Of a stretch of 64,000 nucleotides of DNA, positions 46,342-54,909 are shown one piece after another. Source of the stretch: an uncultured Bacteroides sp. (lineage in GTDB: Bacteria > Bacteroidota > Bacteroidia > Cytophagales > Cyclobacteriaceae); NCBI GenBank assembly GCA_902168185.1, contig CABHOV010000034.1, positions 62,001-126,000 of the forward strand, in the 5' to 3' direction. Within the stretch, counting starts at the first letter, position 1; every line of letters begins with the position of its first letter. Under the pieces are notes generated by a model. That model was not told the DNA's origin. It worked only from the letters and a program-made list of their open reading frames with translations, and did no database searches. A program made the position numbers and the translations under genes.

Positions 46342-46729
46342 CCTCTTCTACAACTATTTTATATGGTGGTTTAAAACTTTCTTTTAACCCAAACTCTTTT
46401 ACTTTCTTTGCTACTTCTGATTGTTTGCTGGCAAACATCAGGTCTGATTTCAACGTGGTATAGTCAGCACGCAAGTCTTCAACTTCTGCTTGTATAGCAC
46501 TGATATCGCGCACCGTCTTTTCAGAATAATGCGTGTTGCTGATATATAGTATACCGAGCATCAACGCAAAAAGTATCTTTGGCAGATACTGAACCGGGAA
46601 TCCCTCTTCGAAATAACTTTCAAGTTTCAAACGCTTTTCAATCGCTGAAAACATACCGCTGCCAGTAGGAGTACTCGCACGTGTGGTTGCTTCCGGTTTG
46701 TCAGGTTTGATCTTGAATTTGTTTTCCAT
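46331..46729 (-). CDS. ftsL: FtsL-like division protein
   Basis: The 132-residue protein has a cytoplasmic N-terminal tail of about 50 residues, one membrane helix (LPKILFALMLGILYIS) and a periplasmic coiled coil (AIQAEVEDLRADYTTLKSDL) ending in an acidic tail. That is the FtsL plan, and its place between rsmH and ftsI supports the call. FtsL with FtsB and FtsQ activates FtsWI. Sequence identity in this family is always low, so the call rests on topology and position. Confidence 0.85.
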   Translation of the reverse strand: MENKFKIKPDKPEATTRASTPTGSGMFSAIEKRLKLESYFEEGFPVQYLPKILFALMLGILYISNTHYSEKTVRDISAIQAEVEDLRADYTTLKSDLMFASKQSEVAKKVKEFGLKESFKPPYKIVVEEGEY

Positions 46730-46769
46730 TCCGTATCCGTTATTCCCGTTGTCAGTTAATTGTTACCAG

Positions 46770-47705
46770 TTATAACTTTTCTGCTACTCTCAGCTTCGCG
46801 CTACGTGCGCGCTTGTTTTCGCCGATCTCCTTCTCAGACGCTTCAATCGGCTTGCGATTGATTGCCTGAAAAGGCTTGATCTCATTACCATAAAAGTCTT
46901 TGTCTACTTCACCAAAGACTTTTCCTTTGTTGATGTAGTTCTTTACCATTCTGTCTTCGAGTGAGTGATACGACATCACCACAAGACGGCCACCGGTTTC
47001 TATCACTTCGCCACATTGGTGCAAAAAATTTTCGAGTGCCTTCATCTCAGCATTCACTTCGATGCGTAACGCCTGAAACACCTGGGCGAAATATTTATTC
47101 TCCTTTCCGCGTGGAGCAATACTTTGCAGTGCTGCTTTTAAATCTTCCGTGCGGACAAAGGGTTGGCTGACGCGTTGTTGTGTGATCATTCTGGCAGCGG
47201 TCTTTGCATTCTTCAACTCACCGTACATACCGAAGAGTTTATGCAGCTGATCTTCCGGATATTCATTCAACACCCTGGCTGCTGTCAGCGATATAGTTTG
47301 ATCCATTCGCATATCCAGCGGCCCATCAAAGCGTGTTGAAAAGCCACGCTCTGCAGAATCAATCTGGTGAGATGAAATTCCAAGATCAGCTAGTATACCA
47401 TTGACCTTTACCACTCCATTCAACTTCAAATACTTTTTCATGTGCATGAAGTTGGCCTGACAAAATGTAAAAGAACTACTTGTTATTTTTTCAGCTTCGC
47501 GCTTCGCATCCTCATCCTGATCAAAAGCGATCAACCGACCATCTTTGATATACTTGAGAATCTCTGCGCTATGCCCGCCACCTCCGAAGGTTACGTCTAT
47601 ATATATACCATTCGGAGCTATTGCTAAATTTTCAATGCACTCTGCCAGCATCACGGGCCTGTGATAATCACTGGCTGCTGGCTGCTGGTTATTGGATTCA
47701 GGCAT
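46770..47705 (-). CDS. rsmH: 16S rRNA (cytosine-1402-N4) methyltransferase
   Basis: The 311-residue protein has HRPVMLAECIENL at the start, the SAM loop DVTFGGGGHSAEIL and the family blocks ADLGISSHQIDSAERGFS and SYHSLEDRMVKNY. It methylates C1402 of 16S rRNA in the decoding centre. It is the second gene of the cluster, 177 bp after mraZ. No frame or regulatory box that I recognise lies in that gap. Confidence 0.96.
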   Translation of the reverse strand: MPESNNQQPAASDYHRPVMLAECIENLAIAPNGIYIDVTFGGGGHSAEILKYIKDGRLIAFDQDEDAKREAEKITSSSFTFCQANFMHMKKYLKLNGVVKVNGILADLGISSHQIDSAERGFSTRFDGPLDMRMDQTISLTAARVLNEYPEDQLHKLFGMYGELKNAKTAARMITQQRVSQPFVRTEDLKAALQSIAPRGKENKYFAQVFQALRIEVNAEMKALENFLHQCGEVIETGGRLVVMSYHSLEDRMVKNYINKGKVFGEVDKDFYGNEIKPFQAINRKPIEASEKEIGENKRARSAKLRVAEKL

Positions 47706-47882
47706 CTAAATTTATTTTATTAATAAGCCACTGATTATTCGCTGTTCTCGCAACACCTCTATCAATGTCTTTGAATAACTATATATATATACTTACAACT
47801 GTCAGCAGCCTGAGGCCGGTGACTTTAATTTTGATTGCACAACTTTAGGTTAAATGACAGCTTGCAGTAAACTACCGCGTCA

Positions 47883-48326
47883 TCACGCACCTAAATATTT
47901 TTGCGCCAACTCCGACAACTCACTTGGATCTTGAATCAGGTGCTTCTCGTATAAAGTCGGGTTCCACACTTCTACTTTGTTTCCCATCCCTACCAGGATT
48001 ACATCCTTGTCGATTTGGGCGTGTGCGAGATATTTCTTGGGAATCAGAATTCGGCCGTTATTATCCATTTCGACTTCTGTTGTTCCTGCGAAAAAACTGC
48101 GCTGCAGTGGTACCGCTTCTTTATTAAACTCATTCAATCCCGAAATTTTCGAGAAGACCTTGTTGAACTCCACCATCGGGTAGATTATGAGGCATGGATC
48201 GAGCGACTTACGGATCATGAGCACATTGCCTTCAGTTTCAGGCAATTGGGCTTTGATCCGCGCAGGCAGCACCAGGCGGCCCTTCGCATCAAGTTTACTC
48301 TCATATTCACTGGTGAAGAAAGTCAT
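47883..48326 (-). CDS. mraZ: transcription regulator MraZ
   Basis: Start set at ATG 48326 (MTFFTSEYESKLDAKGRL, 147 residues). An in-frame ATG at 48428 is rejected because it would translate through the promoter and its repeats. Two swapped-hairpin AbrB-like domains are visible: DAKGRLVLPARIK and DNNGRILIPKKY. MraZ binds direct repeats in its own promoter and represses the dcw operon in E. coli. Matching 10-bp repeats lie directly upstream here. It is the first gene of the thirteen-gene cluster. Confidence 0.95.
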   Translation of the reverse strand: MTFFTSEYESKLDAKGRLVLPARIKAQLPETEGNVLMIRKSLDPCLIIYPMVEFNKVFSKISGLNEFNKEAVPLQRSFFAGTTEVEMDNNGRILIPKKYLAHAQIDKDVILVGMGNKVEVWNPTLYEKHLIQDPSELSELAQKYLGA

Positions 48327-48332
48327 AGACTG

Positions 48333-48342
48333 TAGTGGTTGT
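48333..48342 (-). promoter_or_regulatory. leader decamer ACAACCACTA before mraZ
   Basis: Minus-strand ACAACCACTA ends 6 nt before the mraZ ATG, in a leader of about 25 nt. It is identical to the copies before ftsA and ftsZ. Confidence 0.35.
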
Positions 48343-48356
48343 CTTTTTCTCCTAAG

Positions 48357-48386
48357 CAAACATAGGTAATTTTCAACCACTTTCAA
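48357..48386 (-). promoter_or_regulatory. dcw operon promoter (TTG-N19-TATGTTTG)
   Basis: On the minus strand TTG (48386-48384) is followed after 19 nt by TATGTTTG (48364-48357), an exact fit to the Bacteroidota consensus. The -33 element lies inside one of the MraZ repeats, so bound MraZ should block the polymerase. Confidence 0.75.
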
Positions 48387-48410
48387 CCACTTTCTCCCAC
48401 TTTTTTCCAT
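48371..48410 (-). repeat. MraZ-binding 10-bp direct repeats
   Basis: Four consecutive decamers read on the minus strand: ATGGAAAAAA, GTGGGAGAAA, GTGGTTGAAA, GTGGTTGAAA. The TGG(G/T)(A/T) core every 10 bp is the known form of MraZ operators (TGGGA-N5 repeats in E. coli). They cover and extend upstream of the -33 element. Confidence 0.75.
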
Positions 48411-48527
48411 TTTAGTCGAAAAAAGCACATTTCTACCCTCCGAAAAGCCATTTTCTGCAGTCGATGAAAAATTATCGATCGATACAAATGTTGGAATTCA
48501 GTGTTTATTGAGGGATTTGAAAACGAG

Positions 48528-48547
48528 GTGGGAGATTGTGGGATGTT
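48528..48547 (+). repeat. second pair of TGGGA decamers, opposite orientation
   Basis: GTGGGAGATT and GTGGGATGTT are adjacent, in 10-bp phase, about 120 bp upstream of the promoter repeats and on the other strand. Each holds the exact TGGGA core of E. coli MraZ sites. They may be an auxiliary site for looping, or chance. Otherwise 48429-48581 shows nothing that I recognise. Confidence 0.4.
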
Positions 48548-48581
48548 ACTACGACACTATGAAGGATGCGTACTGAGGCCT

Positions 48582-48619
48582 AAAAAACAAAAAAGCCACG
48601 TGAAAGAATTTCACGTGGC
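48582..48619 (-). terminator. terminator of the small secreted-protein gene
   Basis: GCCACGTGAAA (48595-48605) and TTTCACGTGGC (48609-48619) form a perfect 11-bp stem. On the minus strand a T-rich run (48594-48582) follows. Confidence 0.85.
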
Positions 48620-48672
48620 CCACCTAATCTAACCCCTCTTTTTCCTCTACCTAAACTTAAACCTGTAAGCTC

Positions 48673-48990
48673 TTAGCGATTACTTTTCTCGTATTGCATT
48701 CTCGCGACACCTTTCGATATCGTCCACGAAGGATAACCGGTCATCGTAACATCTCCTGTTCTCTGTGGAGAACGTCTGGCGATTACCTGTTGAATTCCTT
48801 TCGATACATTCGATGCAAGATCCCCCGTAGTAATTTTGGCCGGAACGAATTTGATATCTTTATACTGCATCCGCTGAACATCTTTTGAGATTGTCCAGTA
48901 AGGATAACTGTCGCTTTTACTTTGATCTTGTGCATTGCCATGCAATGCTATAATCGCTAACAATACAATTACCAATCCTAATTTTTTCAT
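48673..48990 (-). CDS. small secreted protein with duplicated YPxWTISK motif
   Basis: Start set at ATG 48990 (MKKLGLVIVLLAIIALHGNAQ signal peptide), and 9 extra residues from 49017 are not needed. The 105-residue product carries two copies of one motif, YPYWTISKDVQRMQY and YPSWTISKGVARMQY, separated by about 45 residues. No family is known to me. The duplicated aromatic motif suggests two equal binding units or strands. It is divergent from a response-regulator/kinase pair and may belong to that system, as small periplasmic proteins often do. That link is inference only. It ends at its own strong terminator. Confidence 0.65.
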   Translation of the reverse strand: MKKLGLVIVLLAIIALHGNAQDQSKSDSYPYWTISKDVQRMQYKDIKFVPAKITTGDLASNVSKGIQQVIARRSPQRTGDVTMTGYPSWTISKGVARMQYEKSNR

Positions 48991-49160
48991 AACCGTTTGC
49001 ATTTTATTCTTATGCAATTGTACGGACGAAGAGACCCGATCGGTATTAGGATTAACTTACAAAGGAATTAGAATATTATTAGGAATTAGAATGATGTTAG
49101 AATGTATATTTATCGAAGTATATTTTTTGCGTCCGTGGATAAAAAACGATATGCTTACTT

Positions 49161-49868
49161 ATGAAATTACTAATCGTTGAAGACGAAACAAAAGTCGCGG
49201 AAGTATTAAAGCGTGGACTAACGGAAGCTGGCTATGAAGCTGATGTAGCATTTGATGGACAGATCGGTTTGCGGCTCGCCAAAACCGGAAGCTATGACCT
49301 GGTGCTGCTGGATATAAATCTGCCTTTATTAAATGGACTGGAACTCTGCAAACAACTTCGCGAGACGGATGAGGTCACGCCTGTGCTGATGCTCACAGCA
49401 CTGGGTATGAGCGATGATATAGTGGCAGGCCTTGATGCAGGCGCAGACGATTACCTGCCCAAACCATTCCGTTTCAATGAACTATATGCGAGGATCAAAG
49501 CGCTTACCAGGAGGAAAAAGATATATACCGCTGTAGCACACAATGGCCAATCTGTCCATGAAGATAAATTTGTTTTAGCCGATCTTGAAATTGATTTTGA
49601 TGCACGTGAAGTAAAACGTTCCGGCAAGGCTATACAGCTTACTGCCAAAGAATATGCGTTGCTTGAATACCTCGCAAGAAACGCAGGCAAGGTTCGGTCG
49701 CGGTTAGAGATTGCCGAATCGGTGTGGGGGTTAAATTTTGAAACCGGCACCAATTTTATAGATGTATATATTAACTATGTGCGTAACAAAGTAGACAAAC
49801 CTTTTAATCCTAAATTAATACATACCGTAACGGGATTTGGCTATATATTAAAACTTCCGGAAGCGTGA
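49161..49868 (+). CDS. OmpR/PhoB-type response regulator
   Basis: The 235-residue protein has a receiver domain with the acidic pair in VEDE, the phospho-acceptor Asp51 (LVLLDINLP), Thr in MLTALG and Lys in LPKPF. A winged-helix DNA-binding domain follows (QLTAKEYALLEYLARNAGKV...FIDVYINYVRNKVD). Its stop overlaps the GTG start of the kinase gene by three bases, so both are coupled. It is of the CopR/CusR-like subgroup by sequence feel, but the signal is unknown. Confidence 0.93.
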   Translation: MKLLIVEDETKVAEVLKRGLTEAGYEADVAFDGQIGLRLAKTGSYDLVLLDINLPLLNGLELCKQLRETDEVTPVLMLTALGMSDDIVAGLDAGADDYLPKPFRFNELYARIKALTRRKKIYTAVAHNGQSVHEDKFVLADLEIDFDAREVKRSGKAIQLTAKEYALLEYLARNAGKVRSRLEIAESVWGLNFETGTNFIDVYINYVRNKVDKPFNPKLIHTVTGFGYILKLPEA

Positions 49869-51196
49869 AAATACGGCAACGACTCGCCCTGCGCTTCATG
49901 TTTGTAAGTGCCCTGATTACAGGTACTATTCTCATCATCATTTATTTTTTTACGAGGAGCTTTGTACATGCCGATTTCATTGATCGACTTACACAGCAGT
50001 CTAGTCTCGAAGTATTGCATTATGCTTCACCACAGGTGCGCGATGTTATGCCATCCGGAACTTTCAATCTCGTAAATCCTTCAACCTCTATATTTTCTGA
50101 AAGCGGTACATTACTGCACCGGCAAGGCGACTTTCATATACCCGACACTTGGGTAACTTTTTTAAAGACAAATGATTTGTTCAATGCCGAACGCGGTGAG
50201 TATTCCACCGTGGGAAGAAAGCATGTTATCAATGGAAATCTATACCTCATCTTTGTATCCGATAAAGATCTTCCGGGTGAACGTGAATTAAATTTCCTGT
50301 TGCGAGCGATTATAGCCGGATGGATTATAAGCTTAGTTCTCTCCTACCTCACTGGACTATATTTCTCAGGCAATGCACTTCAACCCATGAAGCATGTTGT
50401 AAACGAAGTAAATCAAATCACACAAGATAATCTTGGCTATCGCCTGAAGATGGATAAAGATGCAGCTTCCGTTGACGAGATCGATGAACTGATCCTTACA
50501 TTCAATGCACTGCTTACCCGAATCGAACGAGCCTTTATTACACAAAAACGTTTTGTACAAAACGCCTCGCATGAATTAAAAACTCCGCTTACCGCGATCA
50601 TGGCAGAAGTTGAGCTTGCACTGGCACGCGATCGGTCGATGGAAGAGTATAGACGTACTTTACACGTAGTTCTACAGGAGACAGAGCGCCTGGCGAGTAC
50701 AACGCAGGAGCTACTGCTGCTGGCAAGACTGGAAGAACGTGCGCACAAAACAGAATTGGATTCGGTGGATGTCATTGAAGTTCTGGATCGCACACTGGCT
50801 TCTTTCAGCTTACACCATCCGGAACGTGAAGTAGTAAAAGAAGGGAAGACTTCGGCAGTATATATCCAAGGGAATGCACAACTTTTACAAACCGCTTTCC
50901 TGAATATACTCGACAATGCCTATAAATATTCCAACGATAAAATAAAGATTACCCTCACCAGCAAACCAAAAGAAATCGCCATAACAATTCGAGATTTTGG
51001 TATAGGAATCCCCAGTGGTGAATTGAACCAGGTTCGCTCTCCTCTTTATCGCGGCTCGAATGCAAGCACCATTCCCGGTGCCGGCCTTGGCCTTTCCCTT
51101 GTAGATAGAATCATCTCCGTTAACAACGGACAATTTGAAATCTATAGCGAAGAAGGTAAAGGCACTGCCTGTGTTATTAAACTTCCGGTGATATAG
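49865..51196 (+). CDS. membrane sensor histidine kinase (HAMP/HisKA)
   Basis: The 443-residue kinase starts with GTG overlapping the TGA of the regulator gene. Two membrane helices (about 12-30 and 145-165) enclose a periplasmic domain of about 115 residues. A HAMP segment (NALQPMKHVVNEV) follows, then HisKA with His236 in NASHELKTPL and an ATPase domain with DNAYKYS, RDFGIGIP and GAGLGLSLV. It should phosphorylate the adjacent OmpR-type regulator. The periplasmic domain has no recognisable ligand motif. Confidence 0.93.
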   Translation: MKIRQRLALRFMFVSALITGTILIIIYFFTRSFVHADFIDRLTQQSSLEVLHYASPQVRDVMPSGTFNLVNPSTSIFSESGTLLHRQGDFHIPDTWVTFLKTNDLFNAERGEYSTVGRKHVINGNLYLIFVSDKDLPGERELNFLLRAIIAGWIISLVLSYLTGLYFSGNALQPMKHVVNEVNQITQDNLGYRLKMDKDAASVDEIDELILTFNALLTRIERAFITQKRFVQNASHELKTPLTAIMAEVELALARDRSMEEYRRTLHVVLQETERLASTTQELLLLARLEERAHKTELDSVDVIEVLDRTLASFSLHHPEREVVKEGKTSAVYIQGNAQLLQTAFLNILDNAYKYSNDKIKITLTSKPKEIAITIRDFGIGIPSGELNQVRSPLYRGSNASTIPGAGLGLSLVDRIISVNNGQFEIYSEEGKGTACVIKLPVI

Positions 51197-51210
51197 TATA
51201 CTTGATGAAA

Positions 51211-52129
51211 TCATTTGATCCTTGCTATATCTTCCAGAACCACCTGATAATCTCTTGTCAAATTATTTTTCCTGAAATAATTTGACAGTGCAGCATATCT
51301 GTCTGCTACATCAAAACCCAAGTTCCAGTAGAGTTTTTTCATACAATCCGAACATAATCTTGTTCGGCCGGGAATCGGCCTCGTATAGACTGTTTGAACC
51401 ATTCATGACACATACTGCGTGCGTGCAATGCTGACACGAAAACATATGTCCTATTTCATGTGATGAAGTCTTTATGAATCGCTCCAGACAAATATGAAAA
51501 TTAGAAGAATCCAAGGGAGCATCGGAATACCGAAACATTGATGAAACACCAACTCTCTTTTTAAGACGTGCTTGTCCAAAAACAAAATTCCAGGAATCCG
51601 AAGGGTATAGATCTTTCGAGGTGATTGCCATTACAACAATTGCATCCGGAGGAATATTTTTCCCTGCAACCTCATCCAATATATAAGAAGTCAATAGTTG
51701 TTCATATCCTTCTGAACGTGTTCTTCTTGCTGTCTTCGGTATAACATCCTCACTCACAGCAGGAGATATAATAGTCTCCAAATTGAAAAAGATTTTAAGG
51801 TACTCCGCAGTAGACAATATGATACGTTCCTGCTCCGGTGAAAAACTTCCGATTGGCAAAAGATAAATATTCTTCCTCTTTCCGTAAGGAGATATAGGCT
51901 TTGACTTTATGTATTGTTCGAATGATTGACCAGACTCTTCATGTTCAAATAACCACTCTCCTGGCTGCGGTCTCTCCAGCGCTATATCATATGACTCAAG
52001 TTTATTAACGATACTGAAATCCCGCTCGGCAGATTTCGGCGACTCTTTTTTTTGAGAGCAAGCAATAAAAACCACCAGCAAAGAAAATAGCAATGCTTTA
52101 TACCCATTGAACAAAACAATAGAATTCAC
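51211..52129 (-). pseudogene. archaemetzincin-type metalloprotease lipoprotein, single-base frameshift
   Basis: The first frame (ATG 52129) has a lipoprotein signal with lipid cysteine Cys24 (VFIAC) and the metzincin site HEIGHMFSCQH (His214, His218, His224) followed by CTHAVCVMNGSNSL, the archaemetzincin pattern. The family then needs a second cysteine pair. It appears only in the next frame (LCSDCMKKLYWNLGFD, to 51211). Dropping one base near 51358 (AAG-A-TTA-TGT) joins ADSRPNK to LCSDC with exactly the family spacing. So this is a full gene interrupted by one inserted base: a recent pseudogene, a sequencing error, or a frameshift site. As written, the product stops at 51311 without the last zinc-finger-like cysteines. 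Confidence 0.8.
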
Positions 52130-52239
52130 TGATGAAGCTTTATGATATTAAAAGTAAAGCTATTTCCTGCAATTATAAAAATATAAGTATCTCACTACTG
52201 GTTGCACTTCTTAAGAATCACCTGATATATATATACTGT

Positions 52240-52272
52240 AATCTTTCAGGAGTAGTCTGCTCCTGAAAGATT
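52240..52272. terminator. 13-bp hairpin after the large permease gene
   Basis: AATCTTTCAGGAG (52240-52252) pairs perfectly with CTCCTGAAAGATT (52260-52272). It lies 25 bp past the stop of the minus-strand permease gene. The T-run is on the wrong side for simple termination (seven T before the stem on the minus strand), so the role is uncertain. Confidence 0.5.
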
Positions 52273-52297
52273 AAAAAAATGAAGTTTACTATATATT

Positions 52298-54724
52298 TTA
52301 CTCTGTCCGCAAGGTATCCGCAGGATTTGAAACTGCCGAGCGAATGGAGCGATAGCTTACCGTAAGCAATGAGATTATCAGGGTAGATGCAAGACCTAAC
52401 GCAAACATCCACCAACGGATCGGTGTTCGGTATGCAAACCCGGATAGCCATTCATGCATGCAATACCACGCCAACGGTGCTGCTACAGCAAAAGCAATAA
52501 CAATCAGTTTGATAAATTCTTTCGAGAATAACATTACGATGCTGCCGATAGATGCCCCTAGTACTTTGCGTATACCGACTTCTTTCAACTTCTGATTCGC
52601 CATAAACGAGATCAATCCATACAGTCCCAAACATCCAATGAAAATTGAAATGCCTGCAAAGATTTTAAACAAGGTAAACGTACGTTCATCCTGCCGGTAA
52701 AGTCCAGCCAATTTTTCATCGAGGAATTCATACTCAAAATAATACTCGGGAAATACTTCCGACCATTGCTTTTCAATAAATCCGATGGTCTCTTTAAAGT
52801 CAGATGCGTTCACTTTTATACCCAGATCATAATAGAAGTATGGAAAATTCACAAAGACAACCGGCTTTATTGTATTATGAAGTGAAGTGGCATGAAAATC
52901 TTCTACAACTCCCACCACTTCTGCATCAATTTTACTGACCCCAGTTGTTATATACTTCCCAAGGATTTCTTCCGGAGTATTAAATCCCAAACGCTTCATA
53001 GCAGATTCATTGATGATATATACATGCTTCTGTTCCTCCTTGGGCAATGTCATGTCTGCAAGCTTTTCATCTGTCTCATTAAACCATCTGCCTGCCTTCA
53101 ATTTTATACCGTAGGTATCCAGGTAATGCCTGTCAACTGGTTTCACGCCGATGTCATACATTTCTGCTGGTCCTTTTTCAGAGAGAAAATAATTTGTACC
53201 GAAATTATTATCGGATGTCGGAGCGCCTAATGAGAACGAAAAATTTTCAATCGAACGATTACTTTCCAACCTGGTACGAAGTGATTCCATCAAATCCTTT
53301 TTGATATCCGGAACAGGAACGTTGATCACCGCTTCCTTATCAAATCCCAATGGCTTATTCTTAAAGTAGCGCATCTGCGCAGCGATTACCAATGTGCCTA
53401 TAATGAGTACCTGTGCGATCATAAACTGAAACACAACCAACACTTTTCGAACGCCAGCACCGGAGCTTCCTTGTGCAGATATTTTATTTTTCAATACAAC
53501 AGCAGGATTATAACCAGACAAAATCATTGCGGGATAAAACCCGGAAAGAAATGTTACTAATACAATCAATCCCAACAAGAAAAATAACAGCAATGGATTG
53601 GACAGCAGGTTAAGATCAAGTTGTCGTTCAAGAAAATCGTTTATCCAGGGCAATAACCATTCGGTGATACAGAGGGAAATCAACACGGCTATAATGGTTA
53701 GCAAGAATGTTTCACCCAGAAAATATACTGTAAGTTGTCCGCGTTTAGCACCCAGGGTTTTCCGTATTCCTATTTCTTTGGATTTGCGTATAGCCAGTGC
53801 GGTAGCCAGGTTAATAAAATTTATACACGCTATAAACAGTATAAACGCTCCGAGTATACTCATGATCAGCAGATCGCTATAGGAAGCATTTGATACAGTT
53901 CCCGGATTCTCCGTATAGTCTTCATCGAAATGTATATTACTGAGTGGCTGAAGCCCATACGTCTTTCGTTCAGAATCTTCCTTCGAATGATACTTGCCAA
54001 CGAACGGACCAAAGCGTCTGTCCAGTTCACCTTCCGATATATTTTCCGGAAGTACCAGGTAAGCAAATCCAGCAGCCGTCATTTCCCAACCATCAATATT
54101 CATTCCTCCCAAAAAATCCTTGGAGAAAGATGGCATCGACACGATCATTGAAAAATTCATATGCGATGTTGCCGGAGGATCTTGTATGACACCAACAACC
54201 TCAACGTCCAACATGTTATTAATCTTCATGGTGAGATGTTCGCGTCCTTTCAGAATTTTATCGGCTAATGATTTAGTCAGGAATACTTTTCCGGGTTGAC
54301 CAAGTTCCTGTCTCGGATTACCAGACAGTACTTTAAAATCGAACACGTCAAAGAAGAGCGAATCGGTGAAAACTATATTTTCAACTTTCACTTTCTCGTC
54401 ACCGATCTTCAGCAACATTTCGTCTTGATAATGCAGCTGCGTGATTAAGGGTATATCTGGGAAATCATTTCGAAATGCTTTTACAAATGGATACGGTGTG
54501 GTTGCATTCATGCTTTCACCAGAAGAGTTTTTGGCATCTTGCACAACCCTATAGATGCGATTATAGCGTGAATGGAATCTATCAAAACTCAGATCATATG
54601 TAACCAAAAGAAAAATGATGATGCAGGCCGTGATGCCAATCGTAAGGCCGAGTATATTAATAAGCGTGTAGTTCTTATTTCGCAGAAAGTTTCTGAACGT
54701 AAGTACCAGGTAGTTTTTGATCAT
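52298..54724 (-). CDS. MacB/FtsX-type ABC transporter permease (large form)
   Basis: The 808-residue protein is the double-length FtsX permease common in Bacteroidota. An N-terminal helix (LINILGLTIGITACIIIFLLV) is followed by a periplasmic MacB_PCD domain, three helices near 285-400, a second linker helix and periplasmic domain, and three C-terminal helices with LKEVGIRKVLGASIGSIV. Both halves carry the SKEIGIRKTLGA / LKEVGIRKVLGA motif. Members move or extrude peptides, lipids or antibiotics with an ATPase such as MacB-like LolD, which is not encoded here. A sigma-54-like promoter lies at the right distance upstream, divergent from an NtrC-type activator gene. Confidence 0.88.
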   Translation of the reverse strand: MIKNYLVLTFRNFLRNKNYTLINILGLTIGITACIIIFLLVTYDLSFDRFHSRYNRIYRVVQDAKNSSGESMNATTPYPFVKAFRNDFPDIPLITQLHYQDEMLLKIGDEKVKVENIVFTDSLFFDVFDFKVLSGNPRQELGQPGKVFLTKSLADKILKGREHLTMKINNMLDVEVVGVIQDPPATSHMNFSMIVSMPSFSKDFLGGMNIDGWEMTAAGFAYLVLPENISEGELDRRFGPFVGKYHSKEDSERKTYGLQPLSNIHFDEDYTENPGTVSNASYSDLLIMSILGAFILFIACINFINLATALAIRKSKEIGIRKTLGAKRGQLTVYFLGETFLLTIIAVLISLCITEWLLPWINDFLERQLDLNLLSNPLLLFFLLGLIVLVTFLSGFYPAMILSGYNPAVVLKNKISAQGSSGAGVRKVLVVFQFMIAQVLIIGTLVIAAQMRYFKNKPLGFDKEAVINVPVPDIKKDLMESLRTRLESNRSIENFSFSLGAPTSDNNFGTNYFLSEKGPAEMYDIGVKPVDRHYLDTYGIKLKAGRWFNETDEKLADMTLPKEEQKHVYIINESAMKRLGFNTPEEILGKYITTGVSKIDAEVVGVVEDFHATSLHNTIKPVVFVNFPYFYYDLGIKVNASDFKETIGFIEKQWSEVFPEYYFEYEFLDEKLAGLYRQDERTFTLFKIFAGISIFIGCLGLYGLISFMANQKLKEVGIRKVLGASIGSIVMLFSKEFIKLIVIAFAVAAPLAWYCMHEWLSGFAYRTPIRWWMFALGLASTLIISLLTVSYRSIRSAVSNPADTLRTE

Positions 54725-54752
54725 GAGTTTGCCAATTTATACAGAGCTGGTA

Positions 54753-54768
54753 TCCAAAGAAAGTGCCA
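54753..54768 (-). promoter_or_regulatory. sigma-54-type promoter of the large permease gene
   Basis: Minus-strand TGGCAC-TTTCT-TTGGA closely matches the -24/-12 consensus TGGCAC-N5-TTGCW, with one change (GC to GG at -12). It predicts a start about 19 nt before the permease ATG at 54724. The divergent neighbour encodes an NtrC-type sigma-54 activator. Confidence 0.6.
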
Positions 54769-54909
54769 ATCATCTATATACCTGATTTTCAATCAATAAC
54801 ATTAAAATTCATAGCCAACCCTACTTTTAACATGTATCACTTCCGATACACCCGTATGTTTGCATCTGATACAATTCATACTTTTACAAAAACACTAATT
54901 CCGTCCGTA

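Noticed and set aside
32546-48326. Absence of murF, ddl and ftsB from the dcw cluster as a deletion
   Set aside because: This gene content and order is the normal arrangement in Bacteroidota; no remnants or junctions are seen.
48371-48410. Short direct repeats that could suggest a small CRISPR-like array
   Set aside because: The unit is 10 bp with no spacers, and position and core sequence match MraZ operators.
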